A stretch of DNA of 20,086 nucleotides from Brooklawnia sp050943675 (GCA_050943675.1 JBMNPP010000026.1:1-20086), one strand, 5' to 3'; positions 1-7,853 are shown, counted from the first letter of the stretch. Translations and numbers: made by a program. Notes: generated from the letters alone by a model not told the origin.

Positions 1-1420
1 TCACCACATTGCGTGCAGTCCCCAGCTGAACCTTTTCAAGGGCGTCGAAGAGCAGTCGCTGGGTGACCCTGGGCTCACCCTGGCGGGCTGCGGCCAGCGC
101 CGCCTCGTTCACCAGGTTGGCCAGGTCGGCACCGGTCATCCCGGGCGTTGCCTTCGCCAGGGCGGCCAGGTCGACGTCATCGGCCATCGGCACATCACGT
201 GAATGCACCCCAAGGATCGCCTCACGCCCGTCGACATCCGGGGCATGCACGGTGATCGTCCGGTCGAACCGGCCGGGTCGGGTCAGTGCCGGGTCGAGGA
301 CGTCGGGCCGGTTCGTGGCGGCCAGCACCACTACGCCCTCGCTACCCGAGAAACCGTCCATCTCGGTGAGGATCTGGTTGAGGGTCTGCTCGCGTTCATC
401 ATGCCCACCAACAGAGCGCGAACCGCCACGGGCCCGACCGATCGTGTCGATCTCGTCGATGAAGATGATCGAGGGAGCGACCTTGCGGGCCTCGTCGAAG
501 AGTTCCCGGACACGTTGGGCACCCACGCCAACGATCATCTCGATGAATTCGCTGGCCGAGGCGCTGAAGAACGGCACCCCTGCCTCGCCGGCAGTGGCCC
601 GGGCCAGCAACGTCTTGCCGGTGCCCGGCCGGCCCGTCAACAGCACACCCTTCGGGGCGCGGGCGCCAAGCGCAGCGTACTTCTCGGGGTTCTTGAGGTA
701 GTCGACGATTTCGCTGATCTCTTCCTCGACCTCGTCGATACCGGCCACATCATCGAAGGTGACCCGCACCTCGCTCGGGTCGACCGGTTTGGCCTTCTTG
801 CCCCCGGTCAGGGCGCTGAACATGCCACCGCCACCGCCCCCACCATCGCCGGACAGCATCTCTTTCTGCTTGCGGAATGACCAGCGGAAAAAGGCGAACA
901 ACAGGATCAGCGGCAGGAACGACAGCAGGACGTTGGCCAAGGTGTTGGGCTTCTCAACCACCGAGGTGGCCGAGACCCGGGTGCCCTGGGCAATCAATTC
1001 ATCGAACAGGTCGTCAGTGGCCCAGGTCGGCCGCTCGGTGATGAATTGTGAGTAGTTGCCCTGGTCATCACCGGGTGCCGGCTGCGAATTGCGCAGCCGC
1101 CCCTCTATCGTGTCGCCCTTGGCGTAGATCTCTGAAATGTTCTCGTTCTGTACCTGCTGCACGAATTCGGTATAGGGAATTGTGGCAGTCGGGTTGGTGA
1201 ACTGGGTGAATATCGAACTGCCCATGAAAGTGAGCAGGTAGAGCAACAAACCCCAAATAAGGAAGCCCCGCCAATTGAATCTGGTGGGTGGCATATCGCC
1301 ACCCGAGGCATTGCCAAGCCCCTCAGTCCGCCACGGCTTTGGTGGCTGCTGGTCGGCCGGTTTGTCGTTACGGCTGGCGAGGTCTTCGGTTGATTCGTTC
1401 TGCAGTTCATTCCTGGTCAT
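1..1420 (-). CDS. ftsH: FtsH-type AAA+ membrane zinc protease, partial (C-terminus beyond left edge)
   Basis: ATP-dependent membrane protease that extracts and degrades membrane and regulatory proteins. About 473 N-terminal residues are present, read leftwards from ATG at 1418-1420. Visible in order: cytosolic N-tail; first membrane segment (FLIWGLLLYLLTFMG, about residues 58-72); an extracytosolic domain; a second membrane segment (VLLSFLPLILLFAFF); a Gly-rich linker; then the AAA module with Walker A GRPGTGKT, Walker B IIFIDEID, the second region of homology with NRPDVLDPALTRPGRFDR, and the start of the lid domain (QLGTARNVV). The HEXXH protease motif normally lies about 20 residues further on, outside the window, so proteolytic competence cannot be judged. 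Two oddities: Walker A has Arg where the family has Pro (GPPGTGKT), and the pore loop reads MIVG rather than MFVG. The upstream DUF1269 gene overlaps its start by ATGA, so the two are probably co-translated. Confidence 0.93.
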   Translation of the reverse strand, partial: MTRNELQNESTEDLASRNDKPADQQPPKPWRTEGLGNASGGDMPPTRFNWRGFLIWGLLLYLLTFMGSSIFTQFTNPTATIPYTEFVQQVQNENISEIYAKGDTIEGRLRNSQPAPGDDQGNYSQFITERPTWATDDLFDELIAQGTRVSATSVVEKPNTLANVLLSFLPLILLFAFFRWSFRKQKEMLSGDGGGGGGGMFSALTGGKKAKPVDPSEVRVTFDDVAGIDEVEEEISEIVDYLKNPEKYAALGARAPKGVLLTGRPGTGKTLLARATAGEAGVPFFSASASEFIEMIVGVGAQRVRELFDEARKVAPSIIFIDEIDTIGRARGGSRSVGGHDEREQTLNQILTEMDGFSGSEGVVVLAATNRPDVLDPALTRPGRFDRTITVHAPDVDGREAILGVHSRDVPMADDVDLAALAKATPGMTGADLANLVNEAALAAARQGEPRVTQRLLFDALEKVQLGTARNVV

Positions 1421-2043
1421 GCCATCACCTTCGTTTTCAATACCGATAGCCGCTGGTCCCAGGTCTGGCGGCTGGCCGCCCGGGATTGTTCACGCCTGAT
1501 CTGTCGAGCCCTGGCCAGCGTCCGGCTTGCCTCGTGCTGAGCCGCCCGGGCCGCTTCGTCAGCAGCCTCCACCTCACTGAGCACGTCATTGGCGGCACGC
1601 TGGACGATCACGGCCTGGTCATCGTCCAGACAGGCAGCCAGGGCATCGGGCCGCGATTGTTCGATCTCGGCGATCAGCGCGGCCGTATTCGGGGTGAGCT
1701 GCCTGCTGAGTTCTGCCAGTGCCGAATCCTGTGCACGCGAGCCAACCTCATCGGGCCGGTAGGCGCCGAACAGGGCACCTGCCCCCCAACCGAGCAGCAG
1801 CCCCAGTGGGCCGCTGAGCAGGCCTATCACCAGGGCATTCAGGCCGCTATCGCGGACGTCACGGCCCAGGACGGCGTCCTGTCGCTCGAGCACTGTTATC
1901 GGACCGTCGGGATCGCGGGTGATGATTCCCGCATTGGCCACCTTGAGTTGGTCGCTGTCGCTTGCGCTTCGCAGGCGTCCCATCGCCTCGAATGCTCTTC
2001 CCATCTCGGGGAACGTGACCACGGCAATGATGTGATCCGGCAC
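1417..2043 (-). CDS. DUF1269-family membrane protein
   Basis: A 208-residue protein of the DUF1269 type, biochemical role unknown. It opens with a compact alpha/beta domain (DHIIAVVTFPEMGRAFEAM, the usual family opening) containing ITRDPDGPITVLERQD. One Gly/Leu-rich hairpin-like membrane segment follows (about residues 68-94, LLSGPLGLLLGWGAGALFGAY). The tail is a long Ala/Arg/Glu-rich helix likely to form a coiled coil (about 120-200). The start is GTG at 2041-2043, chosen because a strong ribosome site (AGGAAGGAG, 5 nt away) precedes it. Its stop overlaps the ftsH start by four bases, so it is the first gene of a two-gene unit. A role as partner or substrate of FtsH is inference from that coupling only. 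Confidence 0.8.
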   Translation of the reverse strand: MPDHIIAVVTFPEMGRAFEAMGRLRSASDSDQLKVANAGIITRDPDGPITVLERQDAVLGRDVRDSGLNALVIGLLSGPLGLLLGWGAGALFGAYRPDEVGSRAQDSALAELSRQLTPNTAALIAEIEQSRPDALAACLDDDQAVIVQRAANDVLSEVEAADEAARAAQHEASRTLARARQIRREQSRAASRQTWDQRLSVLKTKVMA

Positions 2044-2060
2044 GCGGTCTCCTTCCTGTT

Positions 2061-2071
2061 GTCAAATTGAC
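2061..2071. promoter_or_regulatory. Candidate operator palindrome between divergent genes
   Basis: GTCAA-A-TTGAC is a perfect 5+1+5 palindrome in the gap between the DUF1269 start (2043) and the divergent PucR-type gene (start 2188). It lies just upstream of the DUF1269 ribosome site. Position and symmetry suggest a repressor or activator site; the cognate protein is unknown, and the adjacent PucR-type regulator is one candidate. Confidence 0.35.
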
Positions 2072-2105
2072 CATTCAGTACCTCAATCACATCGGAGAGG
2101 GACGG

Positions 2106-2145
2106 TTGAACCAATGGCGTGGCAGACAGGCTTGACCGATGGCGT
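2106..2145 (+). promoter_or_regulatory. Direct repeat upstream of the PucR-type gene
   Basis: TTGAACCAATGGCGT (2106-2120) is repeated as TTGACCGATGGCGT (2132-2145), with one inserted base and one substitution. The shared ATGGCGT blocks are 25 bp apart. The repeat lies 43-82 bp before the preferred regulator start, where an autoregulatory site would be expected. The DNA between here and 2188 is open in frame, so it could be read as coding, but the repeat favours a regulatory reading. Confidence 0.3.
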
Positions 2146-2187
2146 TGTTCGATTGCACAAAGGCCTATGGGGAGGCAGACTTCGGTC

Positions 2188-3390
2188 ATGACCGATTCCG
2201 GGGTCCCCCGTTCAGTGTTGAAGGCCCTTGGCGAGGCTTCGATTGCCAATACCGAGCAGGTGGTGGCCGATGTGCTTGCCGGTGTTGGCAGGCTCTGGCC
2301 CGCCCTGGCCGACCACCGCAGCGGGCTGGCCGATCTGCTCGCCGAAGTGGTGACCCAGACCCACACCGCGATGGGCCAGCTACTCATCACCGGTGAGTTG
2401 ACAGCCCTTCCGGCCGTCCCGCCTGCCGCCCAGCACTATGCCCAGCGGCTGGCTGAGCTGGACGCGAGCGCCGAGTCGGTGGGCGCGCTGTTCCAGATCG
2501 TCCAGCGGATGTACCTGAGGCAGTTCATGTCCGACCTGGCCGGCACCGTCCCGGCCACAGATTTCGTGGCGTACCTGCCCCAGCTGGTCGATGTCGCATT
2601 CGCCCATGGCGAAGTGGGTTACTGCGATGCCGCCCGCGCCTACGCCGAGGCCAGGGCCTGGCGCGCCCGGCGCAGCGCCGCTGAATTCGGCAACCGGCTG
2701 GCGCTGGTCCTCAACGACGACTGGGCTGACGAGGCTGCCGCGAGCAAACTGCTGGACCACCCGATGGCCGGGCTGCACATCGGCATGGTGATCCAGGCCG
2801 ACGACGAGGCGTCCCTCGACCAGGCCGACATCAGGCGACGCCTGGGGCAACTCCGGCAACTGCGCGAGGTACTGGTGGTGCCCACTGATGAGCGCACAGT
2901 CGCGGCCTGGGGCAAGCTCACCGAGATGGTGGATGTCACGCAATGGGCTGCAGAATTGGCTGACCCGCTGACGATCCGCGCCGGTGTTGGGGAGATCGGA
3001 CGCGGTGTGGCTGGCTTCCGCAGCACGCACCGGCAGGCCAGGCAGGCGTTCCGGGTGGCCAACCTTGTCCCGGACTCGCACCGGATCGCAAACTACCGCG
3101 AGGTGGCCCCAGTCGCGTTCCTGGCTGATGACCCGCAGGCAGCCCAACTGTGGGTCGCAGGCGTCCTCGGGGAACTCGCTGAACCCGGTGAGGACAAGGA
3201 GCGGCTGCGCACCACATTGCACCACTACCTGGCATCCGGTGAGAACCCCGGTGTGGTGGCCGAGCGGTTGTTCGTCCACCGCAACACGGTCGGCTACCGC
3301 GTCAACAAGGCCGTGGCCATGCTGCCGGCAGGGTTGGACGACCATCGCCTGGATGTCGCGCTCGCACTCAACTACCTGTACTGGTCGTAA
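2188..3390 (+). CDS. PucR-family transcriptional regulator (C-terminal PucR HTH)
   Basis: A 400-residue DNA-binding regulator. The last ~60 residues form the PucR/CdaR-type helix-turn-helix: LRTTLHHYLASGENPGVVAERLFVHRNTVGYRV followed by LDVALALNYLYW. The centre (ADPLTIRAGVGEIGRGVAGFRSTHRQARQAFRVA) matches the GGDEF-like domain that usually precedes this HTH. The N-terminal half is helical, without a recognised ligand domain, so the inducer is unknown. The frame is open from ATG 2119, but ATG 2188 is preferred because GGAGG lies 12 nt upstream, family-like sequence begins there, and a direct repeat occupies the extra part. It is divergent from the DUF1269-ftsH unit and 26 bp upstream of the yggS-like gene. 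Confidence 0.85.
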   Translation: MTDSGVPRSVLKALGEASIANTEQVVADVLAGVGRLWPALADHRSGLADLLAEVVTQTHTAMGQLLITGELTALPAVPPAAQHYAQRLAELDASAESVGALFQIVQRMYLRQFMSDLAGTVPATDFVAYLPQLVDVAFAHGEVGYCDAARAYAEARAWRARRSAAEFGNRLALVLNDDWADEAAASKLLDHPMAGLHIGMVIQADDEASLDQADIRRRLGQLRQLREVLVVPTDERTVAAWGKLTEMVDVTQWAAELADPLTIRAGVGEIGRGVAGFRSTHRQARQAFRVANLVPDSHRIANYREVAPVAFLADDPQAAQLWVAGVLGELAEPGEDKERLRTTLHHYLASGENPGVVAERLFVHRNTVGYRVNKAVAMLPAGLDDHRLDVALALNYLYWS

Positions 3391-3404
3391 CCGGGGAACG
3401 GGCC

Positions 3405-3410
3405 TAGGTT
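3405..3410 (+). promoter_or_regulatory. -10 box for a probably leaderless yggS mRNA
   Basis: TAGGTT matches TANNNT and ends exactly 6 nt before GTG 3417, so transcription would start at the start codon itself. No convincing -35 or Shine-Dalgarno sequence is present. This decides the GTG start over ATG 3432. Confidence 0.5.
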
Positions 3411-3416
3411 GGTTGG

Positions 3417-4178
3417 GTGAACCAAGCCAATATGTCTGCGCAATTTCCGACCGAGGCGAGCACTGTCGAGCACTTCCGGCGCAACCTGGCCCAGGTGCGG
3501 GCCCGGATCGGGGCCGCAGCCGAGCGGGTGGGGCGAGACCCTGCCGGGATCAGGCTGCTACCAGTGAGCAAGACAGTTGACGAGGACCGGTTGCGCAACG
3601 CGATTGCGGCTGGCTGCCACCGGCTGGGTGAGAACAAGGTGCAGGAGGCCAAGCGGAAGTGGCAGAACCTGATCGACCTCGACGTCGAGTGGTCGGTGGT
3701 CGGCCACCTGCAAACCAACAAGGCCAGGGATGTGGCCAGGTTCGCTGCCGAGTTCCAGGCGCTCGACAGCATCCGGTTGGCTGAGGTGCTGGATCGCAGG
3801 CTGCAGGCCGAGGGACGCAGCCTGGACGTCTTCGTCCAGGTGAACACCTCCGGTGAGGAATCGAAGTTCGGGCTCGAACCGGGCCAGACGCTCGGCTTGC
3901 TGCAAGAACTGCAGCGGTTCGACACACTGCGCGTGCAGGGCCTGATGACACTGGCGATCCTGAGTGGTGAACAGGACCGCGTGCGTGCCTGCTTCCAGTT
4001 GCTGCGTGAACTGCGCGACCAGGCGAGCGCCGAGGGGCTGGCCGGTGCCGGTGAACTGTCGATGGGCATGTCCGGTGATTTCGAGACCGCCATCGAAGAG
4101 GGCGCCACGGTGGTGCGGGTCGGGCAGGCCATCTTCGGTGCCCGCCCGACCCCCGATTCGATGTACTGGCCGGGCTGA
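3417..4178 (+). CDS. yggS: YggS/PLPBP-family pyridoxal-phosphate homeostasis protein
   Basis: A 253-residue PLP-binding TIM-barrel protein of the YggS/PROSC family. It has no known catalysis and buffers vitamin B6 and amino-acid metabolism in the cytoplasm. The PLP lysine is K52 in LLPVSKT. Other family blocks are GENKVQEAKRKW, VGHLQTNKAR, VQVNTSGEESKFG, LSMGMSGDFETAIEEGATVVRVG and the closing GQAIFGARP. Length is normal for the family. The start is GTG, supported by a TANNNT box exactly 6 nt upstream; ATG 3432 is the alternative. In many Gram-positives yggS sits in the division cluster near ftsZ/sepF; here it stands alone behind a PucR-type regulator and converges on the antiporter gene with only 10 bp between stops. 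Confidence 0.92.
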   Translation: MNQANMSAQFPTEASTVEHFRRNLAQVRARIGAAAERVGRDPAGIRLLPVSKTVDEDRLRNAIAAGCHRLGENKVQEAKRKWQNLIDLDVEWSVVGHLQTNKARDVARFAAEFQALDSIRLAEVLDRRLQAEGRSLDVFVQVNTSGEESKFGLEPGQTLGLLQELQRFDTLRVQGLMTLAILSGEQDRVRACFQLLRELRDQASAEGLAGAGELSMGMSGDFETAIEEGATVVRVGQAIFGARPTPDSMYWPG

Positions 4179-4188
4179 GCCGGGCGCC

Positions 4189-5325
4189 TCAGGCGAAGAT
4201 CGTCAACACGTAGGTCACGAACACGGTGAGCAGCACCGCCCCGTGGCCCGACGTGATGCGTCGGGCGTTGATGGTGTTCATGGCCAGCATGAGCGTCACC
4301 GCCAGCAGCAGGATGTGCGCCGGGGTCTCGGCGAGCACCACAGCCTGGCCGGTGAGCGCACCGATGGTGAGCACGGCCGGGATCGTCAGACCCACCGTGG
4401 AGACCAGGGCGCCATGGCAAAGGTTCATGACTCGCTGCGCCTCACCGTTCCAGCCGGCCCGCACCGCCGTGATGCCCTCGGGCAGGAAGACGATCATGGC
4501 GATCAGCAGGCCAGCCAGCGCGACCGGGGCACCCAACCGTGCCAGGCCCTCATCGAGCAGGGCGGCCATGTGGTGCGACAGCAGCACGATCGGCAGCGCG
4601 GTGACCAGCAGGACCCCGGTGCGGGTAGTGATCTCGGTGCGGTGGGTGCGCAGCACTGTGCTGATGCTGGTCGTGCGGGTGGTTGTGCCCGGGCGGGGTT
4701 CGCCGTGGACCGGCACTTCTTCGGGTTCCCGGTAGTTCTGGGCCTCAACCGTGGTTTGCCGCAGCAGGAAGAACGCATACACCGCCACCGTCATGACCGA
4801 GATCACCGCCTGCTGGAGGGGGTTGTAGGTGCCATCCCCGCCGAGCACAGCGGGCAGCACCAGGGCGAACGCGACCAGCACGATCAGCATCGCCAGATAG
4901 GTGGACGACCCGGCCCGGTTCAACCGGAGGTGACCGAACCGCAGCCCGCCGGCCAGCAGCGCCGTCCCGACCACGAGGTTCATGATCACCATCGAGACTG
5001 CCATCACCGAGTCACGGGCGATCGTCGAGTGGTCGCCGGGGCCGAGCATGACTGCCGAGATCAGGATCACCTCGATCACCACGATCGACAGGGTGAGCAC
5101 CAGTGAACCGTAGGGATCACCCAGTCGCCGGGCAAGGTGTTCGGCCTGGTGGACGACCCCGAACGCACAGAAGGCGATGACCGCCACGATCGCTGCCAGC
5201 ACCACGGCCAGTGCCGGACCTGCCATCGTGGTGCTCGGGGAGAAGACGATGAGTGCCCCGACCGCGAGCCAGCCGATGAGTATCCGTGTGATGACCGGGT
5301 TGGTGATGATCGCTCTGACCGCCAC
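4189..5325 (-). CDS. chaA: ChaA-type Ca2+(Na+,K+)/H+ antiporter
   Basis: Inner-membrane cation/proton exchanger of the CaCA superfamily. It consists of two inverted repeats of hydrophobic helices. The first signature region is EHLARRLGDPYGSLVLTLSIVVIEVILI; the second is IVFLPEGITAVRAGWNGEAQRVMN. A hydrophilic loop separates them (EPEEVPVHGEPRPG...). The frame stays open back to ATG 5454, but those 43 extra residues are Ala/Thr/Gly-rich with weak third-position GC. A GTG at 5323-5325, preceded by AGGTGA, leaves about 14 residues before the first helix, closer to family proteins, so that start is preferred. It is convergent with yggS and divergent from amtB. Which cation is exported cannot be read from sequence. 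Confidence 0.87.
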   Translation of the reverse strand: MAVRAIITNPVITRILIGWLAVGALIVFSPSTTMAGPALAVVLAAIVAVIAFCAFGVVHQAEHLARRLGDPYGSLVLTLSIVVIEVILISAVMLGPGDHSTIARDSVMAVSMVIMNLVVGTALLAGGLRFGHLRLNRAGSSTYLAMLIVLVAFALVLPAVLGGDGTYNPLQQAVISVMTVAVYAFFLLRQTTVEAQNYREPEEVPVHGEPRPGTTTRTTSISTVLRTHRTEITTRTGVLLVTALPIVLLSHHMAALLDEGLARLGAPVALAGLLIAMIVFLPEGITAVRAGWNGEAQRVMNLCHGALVSTVGLTIPAVLTIGALTGQAVVLAETPAHILLLAVTLMLAMNTINARRITSGHGAVLLTVFVTYVLTIFA

Positions 5326-5565
5326 AGTGTCACCTGTTCCCAGGGCCGTCCCTGCCAGATTGTGCGCGTTCCGGGTCGTCCCGGCCGCCAACGCCCTGGA
5401 AAGTGGCGTCGTATTTGCACCGGTCACCCTAGCCGATGGGCCCGGTGGTTTCATCGGATGATGGGTTGGCGGCGAAACATGACCGCAACACAGCGGCCAA
5501 TTCAGCCACGAGCCCGTAACAGGACGACAACCCGGACGAAACGGTGGTGCTGTGTAGTTCTCGGC

Positions 5566-6933
5566 ATGGAAACTGCACTAAACACCGGCGACACCGCCTG
5601 GGTGCTCATCAGTACCGCACTGGTGCTCATGATGACTGTCCCCGGCCTGGCGCTGTTCTACGGCGGCATGACACGAGCCAAGGCCGTCCTCAACATGATG
5701 ATGATGTGCTTCTCTGCCCTGTCAGTGGTGGGGGTGCTCTGGATCCTGTTCGGCTACATCATGGTCTTCGGCAACTCGCTGGGTGGGGCCGGGCTGGCCG
5801 GAAACCCGCTTGAGTCACCTGGTCTGGGTGGCTTGATGAGCCCGGCCGCGATGTCCGGGACGATCCCGACGATCGCTTTCGTGGCCTTCCAGGCTGCGTT
5901 CGCGATCATCGCTGTCGCCCTGATCGCTGGTGCCGTGGCCGACCGGATGAAGTTCCGCGCCTGGATCATCTTCGCCACCATCTGGGCAGTGCTGGTCTAC
6001 TTCCCGGTGGCGCACTGGGTGTTCGCGTTCAGCAGTGCTGATGGCACCACCACCGGCGGCTGGATCGCGAACCGCATCGAAGCACTCGACTTCGCTGGCG
6101 GCACCGCCATCCACATCAACGCCGGTGCTGCAGCCCTTGCCCTGGTGCTGGTGCTCGGAAAGCGCGATGGATTCGGCAAGGTCCCCATGCGGCCACACAA
6201 CCTGCCGTTCGTCATGACGGGTGCGGCACTGCTGTTCATCGGCTGGTTCGGGTTCAACGCTGGTTCCGCGCTCGGTGCGAACACGGTTGCTGCCGTGGCG
6301 TTCCTGAACACGATTGCAGCTGCTGCGGCTGCAGTCATCGGCTGGCTGGCCCTGGAGCGGCTTCGCGACGGGCACGCCACCAGCCTCGGTGCGGCCTCGG
6401 GCGTGATCGCCGGGCTGGTCGGCATCACTCCGGCAGCCAACTCGGTCAGCCCCCTGGGTGCGCTTGCCATCGGGCTCATCTGTGGCCTGGCATCGGCCTG
6501 GGCGGTTGGGCTCAAGTACCGGCTGGGCTACGACGATTCCCTTGATGTGGTGGGTGTCCACCTGGTCTCGGGTCTGATCGGGACACTGCTGATCGGCCTG
6601 CTGGCTGATCCGGCGTCCCCTGCCGGTGTTTCCGGGCTGCTGTACGGCGGCGGGGTTGACCAACTGTGGCGCCAGGCGGTGGGATGCATCGCGGTTCTGG
6701 CGTACTCATTCACCATCACCCTCGTGCTCGCCAAGCTGCTGGATGCCACCGTTGGCCTGCGGGTCGCCGCAGATGCCGAGGTCGAAGGCATCGACACCCG
6801 GGTACATGCCGAATCCGGCTACGACCTCTACCCCTACAGCACCCGTTTGGGAAGGGGGCTGCTCGTTGCAGCCGAATCCCCCGCTGAACCTGCTCCCAAG
6901 CCCGCCGCCCGCACGGAAGGCAGCCTGAAGTGA
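5566..6933 (+). CDS. amtB: Ammonium transporter
   Basis: A 455-residue Amt/MEP/Rh channel that conducts ammonium/ammonia across the cytoplasmic membrane, normally as a trimer. Seen: an 11-helix pattern; the opening ALFYGGMTRAKAVLNMMMM; the periplasmic Phe-gate region VAFQAAFAIIAV (F108/F112); the W in PVAHWVF (151); and the twin pore histidines H183 (GGTAIHINAGAAAL) and H332 (VVGVHLVSGLIGTL). The C-tail carries the cytosolic segment that GlnK engages (YDLYPYSTRLG). The reading frame is open far upstream, but family homology begins at ATG 5566. No clear ribosome site is visible; an imperfect -10 (TAGTTC) lies 5 nt upstream. Its stop overlaps the glnK start by 4 nt. Confidence 0.96.
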   Translation: METALNTGDTAWVLISTALVLMMTVPGLALFYGGMTRAKAVLNMMMMCFSALSVVGVLWILFGYIMVFGNSLGGAGLAGNPLESPGLGGLMSPAAMSGTIPTIAFVAFQAAFAIIAVALIAGAVADRMKFRAWIIFATIWAVLVYFPVAHWVFAFSSADGTTTGGWIANRIEALDFAGGTAIHINAGAAALALVLVLGKRDGFGKVPMRPHNLPFVMTGAALLFIGWFGFNAGSALGANTVAAVAFLNTIAAAAAAVIGWLALERLRDGHATSLGAASGVIAGLVGITPAANSVSPLGALAIGLICGLASAWAVGLKYRLGYDDSLDVVGVHLVSGLIGTLLIGLLADPASPAGVSGLLYGGGVDQLWRQAVGCIAVLAYSFTITLVLAKLLDATVGLRVAADAEVEGIDTRVHAESGYDLYPYSTRLGRGLLVAAESPAEPAPKPAARTEGSLK

Positions 6934-7268
6934 AGCTCATCACCGCAATCATCAAGCCGCAACAGCTCGACCTGGTGACCCAGGGCCTCGAATCCTTCGG
7001 CATCAGCGGGCTCACGGTCTCGCAGGCCTCCGGCCATGGCCGGCAACGAGGCCACAGCGAGGTCTACCGGGGCGCCGAGTACGAGGTCGCGTTCGTCCCC
7101 AAGGTGCGCCTGGAGATCCTGGTGGACGACGATGACGCCGAGTCGGTCATGGGCGTCATCATCAAGCAGGCCCAAACCGGCACGATCGGCGACGGCAAGG
7201 TCTGGTCGGTCCCGGTCGAAGAAGTAGTCCGGGTCCGCACCGGAGAACGAGGCGTGGCCGCCCTGTGA
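6930..7268 (+). CDS. glnK: PII nitrogen-regulatory protein GlnK
   Basis: A 112-residue PII signal protein that senses ATP/ADP and 2-oxoglutarate and blocks AmtB when nitrogen is ample. Seen: MKLITAIIKPQQLDLV, a T-loop GHGRQRGHSEVYRGAEYEVAFVPK with Tyr51 (the residue modified by GlnD; adenylylated in studied actinobacteria), and the B/C-loop region GTIGDGKVWSVPVEEVVRVRTGE. The GTG start lies inside the amtB stop (GTGA overlap), giving coupled translation and matched stoichiometry. No glnD follows, unlike the amtB-glnK-glnD operon of several actinobacteria; the next 585 bp are non-coding repeats. Confidence 0.96.
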   Translation: MKLITAIIKPQQLDLVTQGLESFGISGLTVSQASGHGRQRGHSEVYRGAEYEVAFVPKVRLEILVDDDDAESVMGVIIKQAQTGTIGDGKVWSVPVEEVVRVRTGERGVAAL

Positions 7269-7310
7269 CCAGCAGTTGATGAGCCAGGCGCGCCCAAGAC
7301 AGCAATCCGG

Positions 7311-7438
7311 GTGCCAGCAACCCAGCAGGGGCGGGGTCAGACCCGTCATCTGCTGGGTTGTCTCTACGCAAACTATGTGGGCGTCGTGAGGTGACACCTA
7401 CGGACAGCACACGACGCCTACATAGCGGAACGTTTCGC
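7311..7438 (+). repeat. Composite hairpin element, copy A
   Basis: A two-part intergenic element. Part 1 is a hairpin with arms AACCCAGCAG (7319-7328) and CTGCTGGGTT (7350-7359) and an inner GGGTC/GACCC pair. Then 15 nt separate it from part 2, a 53-bp dyad core (7373-7425), with CGGAACGTTTCG behind. Copy B (11214-11342) has the same order, the same strand and the same 15-nt spacing. Here it also lies about 50 nt after glnK, so part 1 could end the amtB-glnK transcript. Copy B has no upstream gene on its strand, so termination is not the shared purpose. Confidence 0.85.
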
Positions 7439-7732
7439 TACCAGTCAGGGTGGCCCGGCTTGCTGGCAGGAGCCTGTCGGGTTCGCCCGGCCGGTGCCGG
7501 TGCGGGTGCTGAACGCTCAGCTATGTGGGTGTCGCGAGCTGACACCTACGGACAGCATGCGACGCCTACGTAGCGGACGTTTCGCTACCAGTCAGGGTGG
7601 CCCGGCTTGCTGGCAGGAGCCTGTTCGGTTCACCGGGCCAGTTCCGGTGCGGGTGCTGAACGCTCAGCTATGTGGGCGTCGCCAGCTGACACCTACGGAC
7701 AGCGCGCGACACCTGCATAGCTGGACGTTTCC
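7373..7732 (+). repeat. Tandem array of 147-148-bp units, each headed by the 53-bp dyad core
   Basis: Two complete units (7373-7520, 148 bp; 7521-7667, 147 bp) and a partial third (7668 to about 7732). Cores lie at 7373-7425, 7521-7573 and 7668-7720, all exactly 53 bp. The spacers of units 1 and 2 are nearly identical (both contain AGTCAGGGTGGCCCGGCTTG and end GGGTGCTGAACGCTCAG); the third diverges after its core. Core arms begin CTATGTGGG and close with TAG. Small open frames through the array only repeat the same translated phrase, so it is judged non-coding. The array ends about 120 bp before ilvD. Confidence 0.88.
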
Positions 7733-7841
7733 GGACCGATCCCAGTCTGGATGCGGCACGCATCTTTCCTGTCCAGATGTCCGCTCGGGGTGCCCGCGCA
7801 CCAGACCCTTCGGCTTCTTCCCCGACCGGGCGCAGGCAACC

Positions 7842-7847
7842 TAGACT
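7842..7847 (+). promoter_or_regulatory. -10 box for a probably leaderless ilvD mRNA
   Basis: TAGACT (TANNNT) ends 6 nt before ATG 7854. No Shine-Dalgarno sequence lies upstream of the start, and no good -35 is seen. Confidence 0.5.
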
Positions 7848-7853
7848 CCGGGC

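Noticed and set aside
203..880. Long plus-strand open frames over the FtsH region (63-701, 203-880)
   Set aside because: They are antisense shadows; the minus frame carries unmistakable FtsH sequence.
2380..3345. 321-codon minus open frame over the PucR-type gene
   Set aside because: Antisense shadow in high-GC DNA; it has no family-like sequence, while the plus frame has a clear PucR HTH.
7373..7732. Possible CRISPR array
   Set aside because: Units are 147-148 bp with near-identical 'spacers' and only three copies; no cas genes nearby.
7358..7844. Two small plus ORFs in the tandem array
   Set aside because: They translate the DNA repeat three times (LTPTDS-RRLHS-like phrase) without ribosome sites; repetition is explained by the nucleotide repeat.
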